Shown here: one piece after another, positions 24,148-34,536 of the stretch
How positions within the stretch are numbered: the first letter of the stretch is position 1
How the letters are laid out: each line of letters opens with the position of its first letter
NCBI RefSeq assembly: GCF_001076885.1
Contig: NZ_JVDT01000244.1
Span: 1 to 35,767, forward strand
Source: Bacillus sp. 522_BSPC
GTDB lineage: Bacteria; Bacillota; Bacilli; Bacillales; Cytobacillaceae
Direction: 5' to 3'
DNA length: 35,767 nt
Translations under genes and position numbers: made by a program
Notes under the pieces: generated by a model
What the model saw: the letters and a program-made list of their open reading frames with translations, nothing else
Databases searched by the model: none
Told to the model about the DNA's origin: nothing

Positions 24148-24753
24148 CTACTGTATCCATCATGATGAATACACATTAGCTATGCATATATTTAAGGGAA
24201 ATACACGAATACTAGTTAATTGGTGTAAATGCCTAAAACAACGAAAGCCCTACCTCTCTTTCATCCTTACGGCTCCTAGGCCGTGCCAGTGTGAATTTAG
24301 GGTGAATTGTGCAGAACACAAAAATACATTTCTGAAAAAAATAATGGAAGGATTAATCCGCAATAGGAAGGATTTTAAATGTGTTTTTGAAGATAATTGG
24401 AGTGTAATTGTCATGAATGTTCTTATATAGCTGTTCCGTTTACTTATAAATATCTTAGTTACCTTACACATAATTCTACAAAATTCTTTTTAAACCTCAA
24501 ATACATACAAGGAACATCATATCTTAGAAATGGATATAAGTCAACTTCAACCTTCCCTATTTTTGTAAAATCATTCATTTAATGGTTTTAGAATCTAAGC
24601 AAATGAACAAAAAGTATAGCAGGCTAAATACAGTTTACTTTAGGGCAAGCAACGATTCTATTGGTGTTGACTCGCCCTACTTCTTACTACATATTTCCCA
24701 TTAAATTCCTATAATAAGATTTTAGACTTAAAAAAAAGAGAACCACTTACGAG
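24148..24753. other. 606-base gap with an unexplained G+C-rich island
   Basis: No supported gene. A patch at 24243-24312 is far richer in G+C than its surroundings. It can pair CCCTA (24248-24252) with TAGGG (24298-24302) around ACGGC/GCCGT (24269-24273 and 24280-24284). A second hairpin, TAGGGC / GCCCTA, lies around 24651-24680. The frame covering the island on the minus strand (24250-24471) has no ribosome binding site. A structured RNA is possible. Confidence 0.4.
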
Positions 24754-26424
24754 TTAATTTTTAATCAAATTTCCTTCAAATGGTACAGTGGCTTTTTGGA
24801 TTTCTTCTTCTAATTCAGCTGTTAATATGTTTTTCCTTTCGTCGCTCCAATTATAATAATTTGCCATATACTCTATAACGGCTTCCTTTATTTCTTGCAC
24901 TTTATCTATATCAAATAGTAGCATTCCTGTTCGTCTTAAAAGAATATCTGTAGGTGTCATAGCGAATTCATATTCCATTGCATAGCGTATTCTTGAAAGT
25001 ACTACTGGCGAAAGCTCTTCATGCTTTCCGATAGATTCTTTTGCCAGCTCATATAGAATTGGCGCATTGCTGCCATATAGCTTTGCGATTTTTTCTGCAT
25101 CCTCTTTAGAGAGTCCTGCATTAATTCCCTTCTCTACTACCTCTTTGATATATGTCGAAAAACCTTTTGACCCTCCGACTTCACCGCCTGAAATTGGCAA
25201 TGATTTTGTCATACAGTTTTTAAATGTTTTGCCTGTTTTTTCTTGCAATCTACTTGCTACTAGATTAACAACTGTCTCTGCCATTTTTCGATAACCAGTT
25301 AGTTTACCTCCAGCGATTGTAATTAATTTACTTTCCGATTCCCAAATTTCATCCTTTCGCGAAATTTCAGATGGGTCTTTTCCGTCTTCCAAAATTAATG
25401 GTCTCACTCCAGCCCAACTAGATTCTACATCTGCTGCAGAAACAGACACAGAAGGGAACATAAATTTTATGGCTCCTAAAATATAATCCCTATCTTCTAT
25501 AGACATGGATGGATGGATAGGATCATCACTATAAAAGGTATCTGTTGTACCTACATAGGTTTTACCATCTCGTGGAATAGCAAAAACCATTCTACCATCA
25601 GAAGTGTCAAAATAAATGGCTTGTTTTAGCGGGAATACAGACTGATCAATAACTAAATGAACTCCTTTTGTAAGCTGAAGCGTTTTTCCTTTCTTGCTTC
25701 CATCAATTGTTCTTAACGTATCGACCCATGGTCCTGTTGCATTAACAATGGTATTCGCATAAATTGGATACACAGTACCAGCTATTAAATTTCTAACTTC
25801 CACACCTTCCACCATACCATTTTTATCATATAAGAAGTTTTCTACTTTCGTGTAATTAATGGCAGTCGCCCCATTATCTACTGCTTTTTTAAGTACTTCA
25901 ACCGTTAAACGGCTGTCATCTGTCCGATATTCTACATAGTATCCGCCACCTTTTAGTCCATCTTTTTTTATTAAAGGCTCTTTAGATAATGTTTCATCCT
26001 TTGATAACATTTTTCGACGTTCTGATTTTTTTACTCCGGCAAGAAAATCATATACTCTTAAGCCAATATTCGTTGAAAATTTCCCAAAAGTCCCTCCTTG
26101 ATGCAAGGGGAGAAGCATCCACTCAGGCGTGGTCACATGTGGTCCATTTTCATATACAACCTCTCTTTCTTTCCCTACCTCTGCAACCATTTTCACTTCA
26201 AATTGCTTTAAATATCTTAGTCCCCCATGCACTAATTTCGTTGATCTGCTTGAGGTTCCAGCTGAAAAATCTTGCATTTCTACTAGCGCTACTTCCATTC
26301 CTCTAGTTGCCGCATCTAAAGCGATCCCCGCACCAGTTATACCTCCACCAATAACTACCATATCAAATTTCTTATTCATTAATTGCTGTTCTATTTTTTC
26401 TCTATTACTTGGCTTCTTTTGCAA
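24754..26424 (-). CDS. glpD: Aerobic glycerol-3-phosphate dehydrogenase GlpD
   Basis: A 556-residue FAD flavoprotein that oxidises sn-glycerol-3-phosphate to dihydroxyacetone phosphate at the membrane and passes electrons to menaquinone. The FAD-binding motif is FDMVVIGGGITGAGIALDAA (about residues 20-39). SSRSTKLVHGGLRYL and ATGPWVDTLR are standard GlpD motifs, and the C-terminal all-helical domain is complete. The start is a TTG with GGGAGG eight bases upstream. It is the last gene of glpFK-glpD and has its own promoter and GlpP-type leader terminator. Confidence 0.96.
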   Translation of the reverse strand: MQKKPSNREKIEQQLMNKKFDMVVIGGGITGAGIALDAATRGMEVALVEMQDFSAGTSSRSTKLVHGGLRYLKQFEVKMVAEVGKEREVVYENGPHVTTPEWMLLPLHQGGTFGKFSTNIGLRVYDFLAGVKKSERRKMLSKDETLSKEPLIKKDGLKGGGYYVEYRTDDSRLTVEVLKKAVDNGATAINYTKVENFLYDKNGMVEGVEVRNLIAGTVYPIYANTIVNATGPWVDTLRTIDGSKKGKTLQLTKGVHLVIDQSVFPLKQAIYFDTSDGRMVFAIPRDGKTYVGTTDTFYSDDPIHPSMSIEDRDYILGAIKFMFPSVSVSAADVESSWAGVRPLILEDGKDPSEISRKDEIWESESKLITIAGGKLTGYRKMAETVVNLVASRLQEKTGKTFKNCMTKSLPISGGEVGGSKGFSTYIKEVVEKGINAGLSKEDAEKIAKLYGSNAPILYELAKESIGKHEELSPVVLSRIRYAMEYEFAMTPTDILLRRTGMLLFDIDKVQEIKEAVIEYMANYYNWSDERKNILTAELEEEIQKATVPFEGNLIKN

Positions 26425-26520
26425 AGTAATAACCTCCCTTTAAGTGAAAACCATGTTGGTTAAATATTTTCCTGCTGTAACAAATGAGATAATTGAGTCG
26501 TAAGTAGTTTTTTAGGAAAC

Positions 26521-26585
26521 AAAAAGAGACCACAAAGCTACATTATCATTATGATGACAATGGCTTGTGGTCTCTCCAATTCTCC
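26521..26585 (-). promoter_or_regulatory. GlpP-controlled leader terminator of glpD
   Basis: On the minus strand GGAGAATTGGAGA (26573-26585) opens a long hairpin whose arms read AGAGACCACA-AGC and GCT-TTGTGGTCTCT, followed by TTTTTG. B. subtilis glpD is known to have a leader terminator relieved by GlpP with glycerol-3-phosphate. The GGAGA-N3-GGAGA start recurs in the glpF leader. A -10 TATAAT lies upstream (26611-26616) behind TGT. Confidence 0.85.
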
Positions 26586-26667
26586 AGACAAAAATTATTA
26601 ACTTGTGTATATTATAACATATTTTTCTTTATATTCATAGTATTTATATTATTTTTATAATGTTTTC

Positions 26668-28185
<1,518 letters not shown>

Positions 28186-29004
28186 TCACGCTACTTTTTT
28201 TCTAATACTCTTACTTTCCCCTTTTGTCATAAAAAATGCAAGCATTAAAACAACTGCATTTATGGCTAACACTACCCAGAAACTGGATAAGATAATACCT
28301 TTAAAAAGATAAGTATACATAATTGCAGCTAAAGAACCACCGAGAATCGGTCCAACTACAGGTATCCATGCATATCCGAAATTCGATGAGCCTTTACCTG
28401 CTATCGGCAGTACAAAATGAGCAATTCTTGGACCAAGGTCACGGGCAGGATTAATGGCATATCCTGTTGTTCCTCCTAATGACATACCAATTACAACAAT
28501 CAACAAACCTACAGCTATTGGGTTGAGACCTTCTGTAAAACTATTTGCACCAATGAATAACAATCCTAGCACTAACATAAACGTTCCAATCAACTCACTT
28601 AATATATTGGAAAAAGTATGTGGAATCGCAGGTCCAGTTGAAAACACTGCTAATTTTGCACCAGGATCCTTTGTTGCTTCCCAATGTGGGAGATAGTGTA
28701 AATAAACAATACAGGCTCCTAAAAACGCACCAATCATTTGCGCTAATATGTAAGGCCCTACTTGATTCCATGGAAAGTCCCCAGTTATTGCTAGAGCAAT
28801 TGTCACTGCAGGATTTAGATGTGCACCACTAATGCTTCCTACAGCAAATACGCCCATTGCTACAGCTAATCCCCATGCAATCGTAACGACAATCCAACCA
28901 CCGCCATTTGAGTACGCCTTTTTTAAGTTACCACCTGCTACGACCCCGCCACCAAATACAATCAGAATAAGTGTTCCAATAACTTCTCCCATAAACGCAG
29001 ACAT
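28186..29004 (-). CDS. glpF: Glycerol uptake facilitator GlpF
   Basis: A 272-residue aquaglyceroporin with six membrane segments and two half-helices. The two NPA motifs are GAHLNPAVT and GYAINPARDLGPR; the Asp after the second NPAR is typical of glycerol rather than water channels. It lets glycerol diffuse in, where GlpK traps it. The ATG at 29004 has AAGGGGG six bases upstream. The frame extends 33 codons upstream with charged residues, but that would be an unusual cytosolic extension without a start site. It is first in glpFK. Confidence 0.95.
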   Translation of the reverse strand: MSAFMGEVIGTLILIVFGGGVVAGGNLKKAYSNGGGWIVVTIAWGLAVAMGVFAVGSISGAHLNPAVTIALAITGDFPWNQVGPYILAQMIGAFLGACIVYLHYLPHWEATKDPGAKLAVFSTGPAIPHTFSNILSELIGTFMLVLGLLFIGANSFTEGLNPIAVGLLIVVIGMSLGGTTGYAINPARDLGPRIAHFVLPIAGKGSSNFGYAWIPVVGPILGGSLAAIMYTYLFKGIILSSFWVVLAINAVVLMLAFFMTKGESKSIRKKVA

Positions 29005-29134
29005 TCGAATCCCCCTTATCCTTTTTTCACTCTGTTTTAATTCGATGCTAAATACATTTTTTACATCTTCGTTAATACTTATCAACCTGTCTTTTCGATT
29101 CAAATCACAGAGTGTAATTGGTTAAAAAATGCGC

Positions 29135-29205
29135 AAAAAAGGAGAGCACAACAGAATATCGCCAATAAATAAATTATGGCTACCTGCGTGCATCTCCTTT
29201 TCTCC
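29135..29205 (-). promoter_or_regulatory. GlpP-controlled leader terminator of glpFK
   Basis: On the minus strand GGAGAAAAGGAGA (29193-29205) begins a long stem (AAAAGGAGA-t-GCAC / GTGC-TCTCCTTTTTT) that ends in a T run, 130 bases before the glpF start. It has the same opening motif as the glpD leader. Glycerol-3-phosphate-bound GlpP should let polymerase pass. Confidence 0.85.
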
Positions 29206-29231
29206 TACACATTAAATTAACTTGTAAATCT

Positions 29232-29260
29232 ATTGTAAACGCTTACCAGTAGACTGTCAA
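29232..29260 (-). promoter_or_regulatory. glpFK promoter with overlapping CcpA (cre) site
   Basis: Minus strand TTGACA (29255-29260), 17 bases, TACAAT (29232-29237). The sequence GGTAAGCGTTTACA over 29234-29247 matches the cre consensus TGWNANCGNTNWCA at all but one fixed position and overlaps the -10. It implies glucose repression by CcpA. Confidence 0.82.
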
Positions 29261-29312
29261 TTATTTTTTGATATTTCCACTATAAAAATAGTAATTATTA
29301 ATTAAGTGTACA

Positions 29313-29855
29313 TTATCTCTCTTCCCATAATTCACGCTTCGATGTCGTAATACTTGTAGCCCCAGCATCAATTGCTTTTTTAACATCTTCTTTTGTGCGA
29401 ATCAAACCACCAGCGAGTATCGGTACATTCAAACTATCTTTTAATTCCTTAATCATCCAAGGCATCACGCCTGGAAGAACTTCAATATAATCTGGATATG
29501 TTCTTTTCACCAATTTAACACTTTTCGCTATCGCATGGCTATCGAGTAAGAAGACCCTTTGTATAGCAATGACATTTTTCTGTTTTGCTTTTAAAATAAC
29601 GGATGATTTTGTAGATATTACTCCATATGGCTTAAACTCTTGACAGATAAACTCTGTACCAAAATCATCACTTTTTAATCCTTGAATTAGATCCACATGG
29701 TAAATCATTTTCTTATTAGCCTTTTTTGCCAGTTGGCTAATGTGCTTTAATTGAGAAATATGTACTTCTAAGAACACGCCAATTTCATAATCACTTTTTA
29801 GAAAAGCTTCAAATTCCTTCATATTTGATGATGCAGGTATGATATGCTGATTCAT
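29313..29855 (-). CDS. glpP: Glycerol-3-phosphate-responsive antiterminator GlpP
   Basis: A 180-residue TIM-barrel-like RNA-binding antiterminator. HVDLIQGLKSDDFGTEFICQ, IEVLPGVMPWMIKEL and ILAGGLIRTKEDVKKAIDAG are the conserved stretches of GlpP, where the last resembles a phosphate-binding loop for glycerol-3-phosphate. It stabilises read-through at glp leader terminators, two of which lie just downstream (29135-29205 and 26521-26585). GGGGGAT precedes the ATG. The order glpP-glpF-glpK-glpD is as in B. subtilis, with glpP as a separate unit. Confidence 0.95.
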   Translation of the reverse strand: MNQHIIPASSNMKEFEAFLKSDYEIGVFLEVHISQLKHISQLAKKANKKMIYHVDLIQGLKSDDFGTEFICQEFKPYGVISTKSSVILKAKQKNVIAIQRVFLLDSHAIAKSVKLVKRTYPDYIEVLPGVMPWMIKELKDSLNVPILAGGLIRTKEDVKKAIDAGATSITTSKRELWEER

Positions 29856-30035
29856 TTTTATCCCCCATAATTCACTTTATTGCAAAATTACTATACCTTG
29901 TATACGCTCTCCTCTTTATTAACAGCTTTCTTTAGTAAAAAATTACCGTTTCAATTCAGTTTGTCAAAAAAATGATTTTAAAAAAGTTAAATAGAATTTT
30001 TATGCGTCGCTTTTAGTGTAAGAGGTGAGACTCAT

Positions 30036-30167
30036 TTGGGATTAGCGCGAGCCCTACTGAGGAAGGCAAACCCCAAAAACGGAAAGCAACATTCCAATCC
30101 TAAGGACCTAATAAATATCTATAGACAAACCTTATTTCTACAATCCAGGCGTTTGGCTACAGTCTAG
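30036..30167 (+). CDS. Possible small basic protein, 43 residues, or structured RNA
   Basis: In a G+C-rich island, AGAGGTGA stands seven bases before a TTG that opens 43 codons: MGLARALLRKANPKNGKQHS, ending QSRRLATV. The product is strongly basic and unknown to me. It would overlap the end of the convergent PAP2 gene by 11 bases. The same stretch also folds: GGATT with AATCC and GGAA with TTCC (loop AGCAACA), so an RNA is an equal alternative. The evidence is thin for either. Confidence 0.28.
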   Translation: MGLARALLRKANPKNGKQHSNPKDLINIYRQTLFLQSRRLATV

Positions 30168-30804
30168 ATTTAAATTCATATAGCCGAAAAGCTAAAATAC
30201 AAACGGCTGAATAGGCTATTCCTATTGAATATCCGCCGACAACATCTGTCGGATAATGAACTCCTAAATATATTCTGCTTATACCAATTAGAATGATAAA
30301 TAGGCAAGCAACCACATATGCAATTATTTTATGTCCAGTCGATTTCACAATATGTATACATAGATATGCACATGAACCAAAGAATATAAGAGAGCCCATT
30401 GAATGTCCACTTGGGAAACTATAGCCTTTCTCTATTATAACAGGCAAAATATCTGGACGCTCTCTTTTAAAAAACCATTTAAGCAGTTTATTTAATAGTG
30501 CGCCAATACCATTTGTCAAAACAAAAAAGGTGGCTAAAGCATATTTTTTTCTCCATAGCAAAAGAGCTGTAATGAATAGTAAAGCAATTGTGATAAATGA
30601 TACCGATCCAAAAAATGTCACCCGTTCCACCCATATTGTTAAATCATCGGAAATGAATGACTGGATAAAATCGATGATCATATCGTCAAAAGTAATGATA
30701 TCCAAACTGGTAACTAGGTTTGCTATTAAATAAAATACCGTACTAAAAGTTACGATTATAGCAATCATCAGGATTATATACTTTAATGTTATATTTCTTT
30801 CCAA
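30157..30804 (-). CDS. PAP2-family membrane phosphatase
   Basis: A 215-residue membrane protein with about six spans and the complete PAP2 signature: KWFFKRERP, then SFPSGHSMGS with the catalytic His, then SRIYLGVHYPTDVVGG with the nucleophilic His. Bacterial members remove phosphate from phosphatidylglycerophosphate, undecaprenyl diphosphate or similar lipids at the outer membrane face; which one is unclear (YodM/BcrC/PgpB-like). The start is a TTG at 30804 with GAGGG six bases upstream. It precedes no co-directional gene closely and is likely single-gene. Confidence 0.9.
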   Translation of the reverse strand: MERNITLKYIILMIAIIVTFSTVFYLIANLVTSLDIITFDDMIIDFIQSFISDDLTIWVERVTFFGSVSFITIALLFITALLLWRKKYALATFFVLTNGIGALLNKLLKWFFKRERPDILPVIIEKGYSFPSGHSMGSLIFFGSCAYLCIHIVKSTGHKIIAYVVACLFIILIGISRIYLGVHYPTDVVGGYSIGIAYSAVCILAFRLYEFKSRL

Positions 30805-30866
30805 AATTATCCCTCGCTATTTTTCGGTGCTAGCTTGTCCATACAAGCATAGCACCTATTTAAATT

Positions 30867-31700
30867 TTAAGCTTCTTTTGCGACTTTCTTTCTCGTTGTC
30901 TTCTTCTTCTTTTCTTCTGTTTTCTTAGGCTTTGTATTATCAATAGAAGCTTGAAGAGCCGCCATCAGATCCATGACATTCGATTTCGGTTGCTTTTCTG
31001 TACCTGTAACTACTTCTGCTCCAGCTTTTTTTGCTTCAATTAATTGAAGAAGAGCTGTTCTGTACTCATCCGTGTATTTTTCTGGTGTAAACTCTGTTGT
31101 TAATTGATCTATTAATAAAATGGCTGTTTCTAATTCTTTTTTCTCTATTTGACTGGCTTCAGGTACATTTGGTACATCTTCTACATTGCGAACTTCATCT
31201 GGAAAATGTATCGTCTCCATCACAAGTGTATTTTCATACACTCGAATAATAGCTAATTGCTCCTTAGAGCGAATAATAATCTTAGCAATTCCTACTTTTC
31301 CTGTTTCAAGCAAAGCTTGTCTTAATAAAGCATATGCCTTATTTCCGCCCTCACCTGAAGACATATAATAACATTTTTCAAAATAAATCGGATCAATTTC
31401 TTCCATTTTCACAAAATCAATAATCTCTACCGCTTTATCCTCGTTCTCTTTGCGTAGATTTTCTAAGTCATCATCATCGAGGACTACATATTTTCCTTTT
31501 GCATACTCATACGCCTTCACAATTTCTTCTGGAGCTACTTCTTTTTCACAGGCAGAGCATTTCTTTTCATATTTAATAGGAGCATGACACGCTTTATGAA
31601 GTGTTCTTAACTTTATATCTTTATCCTCAATTGCAGAATGCATCTTAATCGGTATACTCACTAGTCCAAAACTTATATTTCCTTTCCACATCGTGTGCAT
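30867..31700 (-). CDS. ku: Non-homologous end-joining protein Ku
   Basis: A 277-residue bacterial Ku. MWKGNISFGLVSIPIKMHSA is the conserved start. KACHAPIKYEKKCSACEKEV is the usual C-x2-C-like turn, and the core barrel region carries EFTPEKYTDEYRTALLQLIE. A Lys-rich tail (EEKKKKTTRKKVAKEA) fits DNA binding. It forms a homodimeric ring on double-strand ends and recruits LigD; in B. subtilis the pair works in spore germination. GGAG is eight bases before the ATG. It is divergent from the LigD-type gene across 181 bases. Confidence 0.95.
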   Translation of the reverse strand: MHTMWKGNISFGLVSIPIKMHSAIEDKDIKLRTLHKACHAPIKYEKKCSACEKEVAPEEIVKAYEYAKGKYVVLDDDDLENLRKENEDKAVEIIDFVKMEEIDPIYFEKCYYMSSGEGGNKAYALLRQALLETGKVGIAKIIIRSKEQLAIIRVYENTLVMETIHFPDEVRNVEDVPNVPEASQIEKKELETAILLIDQLTTEFTPEKYTDEYRTALLQLIEAKKAGAEVVTGTEKQPKSNVMDLMAALQASIDNTKPKKTEEKKKKTTRKKVAKEA

Positions 31701-31881
31701 CGTATAATCTCCATTCTCATTTAAATTACTTTCCCAAAAATTTTACTTTTTGATTCTATTAATACATTGTGTTTCCATGTCTTTTTCATACTATTTAATT
31801 ATTGGTAGTGCACATCATTCATACATACCCATATCAATTGGATATACTACTATTATCGAATGATTATCAGGAGGATTACTT

Positions 31882-33093
31882 ATGCCTAAAGCAGCATTTT
31901 TTATACATTATTATCATAAAAAATCAGATACATTTGGTGTGAGCGTTTGTTTAAATAAGGAAATAATAACCGTTGGGAGATTTAAGAAAGGGTTAAAGGA
32001 GGAGGAGAAAATCGCCTTGTTAGGCATTATAAAGGAACATTACAAAAAAGAAGAGGATGATTTTTATTATATGGATCCAGGAATTTGTGTAGAATTACAT
32101 TTCTCTTCATTTGTACATGATGAAATAATCAATCCTACTTTCTCAAAATTTTTATATAAACATAATTGGCGCGATTGCAAATTGGAACAACTTATAACAG
32201 ATCGCACTACTATTACTCACCCTGACAAACCACTTTTTCCCGATACTAATATTACTAAACTTAATTATCTTTTATATTTAAAAGAGGTAAGTCCCTATTT
32301 CCTTCCTTTTTTGCATAACCGTTTGCTGACAACCATTCGCTTTCCACATGGTCTATTTGGAGAATCATTCTATCAAAAACAATGCCCAGATTATGCTCCT
32401 TCTTTTGTAGAAACATATGTAAAAGAAGATATTGAATATATTTTATGTAATAATCAAGAAACCCTAATGTGGTTAGGAAATCAATTAGCTTTTGAATATC
32501 ATATCCCATTCGAAACCATCCACTCCAATGGAATGCCTTCTGAAATTGTATTTGATTTAGATCCTCCTTCAAATGATCATTTTCATATGGCCATTGAAGC
32601 AGCTAAAGTTCTGCATGAAATTCTGAATAGATTGCAATTACAAGCCTTTTTAAAAATCTCAGGAAACAAAGGCATACAAATTTATTTGCCACTTCCCGAA
32701 AAAACTTTTTCATACGATGAAGTGCGGATTTTTACTGAATTTATCGCACATTTTATGATAGAAAAGAATCCAGAACAATTCACCATTGAAAGACTGAAAA
32801 AAAACAGAAATAATCGATTATATATTGACTATATCCAGCACAGCGAGGGCAAAACGATAATCGCTCCATACTCTATCCGTGGTAACAGAGGTGGATATGT
32901 TGCATGTCCAATTGAATGGAAGGAACTTACAAACACCCTCCATCCAAGTCAGTTTCCGATGAAAACTGTCCTTGAGAGATTAGAAAAAGGAATAAATCCA
33001 TTTTCTACTTATTTTGAAGCCAAAAAAAGACAGCCGTTCCGTCAAGTGCTGGATATATTAACACAAATTAAAAATAAACAGGGATTCCTGTAA
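31882..33093 (+). CDS. ligD: LigD-type protein: OB-like domain plus polymerase, no ligase domain
   Basis: A 403-residue end-joining polymerase. Residues about 5-103 (GVSVCLNKEIITVGRFKKGL, FYYMDPGICVELHFSSF, NWRDCKLEQL) match the OB part that in B. subtilis LigD follows the ligase core. From about 110 the LigD polymerase domain follows: TTIRFPHGLFGESFYQK, the metal-binding FDLDPP (Asp225, Asp227), LKISGNKGIQIYLPL and EGKTIIAPYSIRGN. The adenylation domain that starts B. subtilis LigD (611 residues) is absent. AGGAGG is seven bases before the ATG, so the short form is no start error. It would add nucleotides at broken ends together with Ku. Confidence 0.92.
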   Translation: MPKAAFFIHYYHKKSDTFGVSVCLNKEIITVGRFKKGLKEEEKIALLGIIKEHYKKEEDDFYYMDPGICVELHFSSFVHDEIINPTFSKFLYKHNWRDCKLEQLITDRTTITHPDKPLFPDTNITKLNYLLYLKEVSPYFLPFLHNRLLTTIRFPHGLFGESFYQKQCPDYAPSFVETYVKEDIEYILCNNQETLMWLGNQLAFEYHIPFETIHSNGMPSEIVFDLDPPSNDHFHMAIEAAKVLHEILNRLQLQAFLKISGNKGIQIYLPLPEKTFSYDEVRIFTEFIAHFMIEKNPEQFTIERLKKNRNNRLYIDYIQHSEGKTIIAPYSIRGNRGGYVACPIEWKELTNTLHPSQFPMKTVLERLEKGINPFSTYFEAKKRQPFRQVLDILTQIKNKQGFL

Positions 33094-33098
33094 GAGGC

Positions 33099-34028
33099 TC
33101 ATTCCATTAGGCACTCTTCTATAGGGACGGTTACAAAGGATTCAATTACTGGATGTCTTAAGGTTCTACCCTCTGTCCACTCTAAAAAGGTGATTTTCAC
33201 AGTAAGAGCTGGCCTCAGCCAAACACTTCCCTTAACTTCAACTTGGTTAATAAACGGATTCTCTTTGATAATAATTGGTTCAATAGCATTTGTAACAGCA
33301 ACCCAGTCTTTTGCCGTTAATTTTCCAGAACCAGCACTTCCAATATAAAATAATTGGCCGTCCTTATTAAACTGCCCAAGATGTAGGGAATGGACAGTCT
33401 TATTCTTCAACGTAACCCCGCCTACTACTGCGATTAAATCCTGCTCTTTTTTTCTCTTTCTCCATCTTGAATCTTTTCCTTCAAGTAAATATGGACTATC
33501 GAGATCTTTACAAACAATTCCTTCGAGCTGATGCTCCATGCATACGTTAAATAAACCTTCTGTATCGGAAAAGCTTTCCACTAGGCGAATCACTTCATTC
33601 TCAGTAATTCTTTCTCGTAGTATTTGTTGTCTTTCACGTAGAGGCTTCTCTAATAACCAATGGTCATTAACATAAAGGATATCAAAAATCATATAGGTAA
33701 TGGGAATTTCCTGCTGCAATTGGCTTACTCTATCCATATTTCGTATTCGATCACGCTTCATTACTTCATAAAAAGACGGCTTGCCATTCTGTAAAGCGAT
33801 TATTTCTCCGTCCAAAATGCAATTTTCAGCCTGTATAAACGTATTTGGGCGTAAGAGCTCTGGATATTGTTTGGTTCTTTCGTTTTTCTTTCTATTAAAC
33901 AATTGGGTTTTATCTCCATCATAATAGGTGAGTATCCTTGTTCCATCCCACTTCACTTGGGCAACCCACTGATCACCTTGAGGAATTACATCTGTTAAGA
34001 TTGGTTCAAATGGCTTTATTGGCTTCAT
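33099..34028 (-). CDS. ATP-dependent DNA ligase, stand-alone
   Basis: A 309-residue ligase. Motif I KWDGTR (Lys26 is the AMP-accepting residue), motif III-type ILDGEIIAL (71-79), EGIVCK (169-174) and motif V WRKRKK (189-194) form the adenylation domain. An OB domain follows from about residue 198 and ends EWTEGRTLRHPVIESF. It seals nicks using ATP. AAGGAT precedes the ATG at 34028; the frame runs 11 codons further up to a TTG without support. It converges on the LigD-type polymerase gene (5 bases apart), and with Ku the three genes cover end joining. Confidence 0.92.
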   Translation of the reverse strand: MKPIKPFEPILTDVIPQGDQWVAQVKWDGTRILTYYDGDKTQLFNRKKNERTKQYPELLRPNTFIQAENCILDGEIIALQNGKPSFYEVMKRDRIRNMDRVSQLQQEIPITYMIFDILYVNDHWLLEKPLRERQQILRERITENEVIRLVESFSDTEGLFNVCMEHQLEGIVCKDLDSPYLLEGKDSRWRKRKKEQDLIAVVGGVTLKNKTVHSLHLGQFNKDGQLFYIGSAGSGKLTAKDWVAVTNAIEPIIIKENPFINQVEVKGSVWLRPALTVKITFLEWTEGRTLRHPVIESFVTVPIEECLME

Positions 34029-34175
34029 AGTAGATATCCTTTTTATCCTTACCATTTGCAAATAGAAAAATAATATACAGTATTATTCCAACACATCCCA
34101 TTATCTTTCAGAATTTAACTTAGCAATAAACTGTTTAATACTTTTTTAGACGAAAAGACTTGGGACATAAGCCAT

Positions 34176-34304
34176 GAGGCTGTGTCAAAACTAAATAACT
34201 AATCTTTAAAGACGAACAATCTCTAATTTAGCTCTTATATAAGCTACTTTCTCATGATGGTTATCTATGATACAAATGTAGTTAAGTGTAAAAACTAAGT
34301 CGTT
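34176..34304. repeat. Intergenic repeat, copy 1
   Basis: Starts GAGGCTGTGTCAAAACTAAA and ends AAAAACTAAGTCGTT. It is about 85% identical, in the same orientation, to 35628-35758. It lies inside the MITE-like element. Confidence 0.85.
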
Positions 34305-34323
34305 TTTTAAACTTGTTCTAAAC

Positions 34324-34377
34324 CAATAAACACGAACCTTTGTGTAATTAAATTACATAAAACGTTCGTGTTTATTG
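34324..34377. other. Long hairpin inside the MITE-like element
   Basis: CAATAAACACGAAC pairs perfectly with GTTCGTGTTTATTG, and TAATT/AATTA can pair in the loop. It could end transcription of either flanking gene, though no clean T run follows. Confidence 0.7.
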
Positions 34378-34536
34378 TTGATTGAAATGCTTATGTCCCA
34401 ATCTCTTTATACTTTTAAAATAGCCATTTCAATTACAATTACCTGCAACCTACTCACTCTGATGATATATCGTTTCATCTTAGTAAATATAGCTTACCTT
34501 TTCATCCTATCCATTTGGAAAGAACTATTATTATAC

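Larger units (their letters stand above)
34160..34401. repeat. MITE-like element with inverted ends
   Basis: The 242-base stretch is bounded by TTGGGACATAAGC (34160-34172) and its exact reverse complement (34389-34401). Inside are a repeat shared with 35628-35758 and a 14-bp hairpin. There is no open frame and no convincing target duplication. Confidence 0.7.

Noticed and set aside
24250-24471. Minus-strand open frame over the G+C-rich island
   Set aside because: It has no ribosome binding site, and its composition changes abruptly inside the frame. The island itself fits an RNA structure at least as well.
31787-31793. CATACTA as a SigG -10 box for the LigD-type gene
   Set aside because: Forespore control would fit B. 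subtilis ligD, but no matching -35 lies 17-18 bases upstream.
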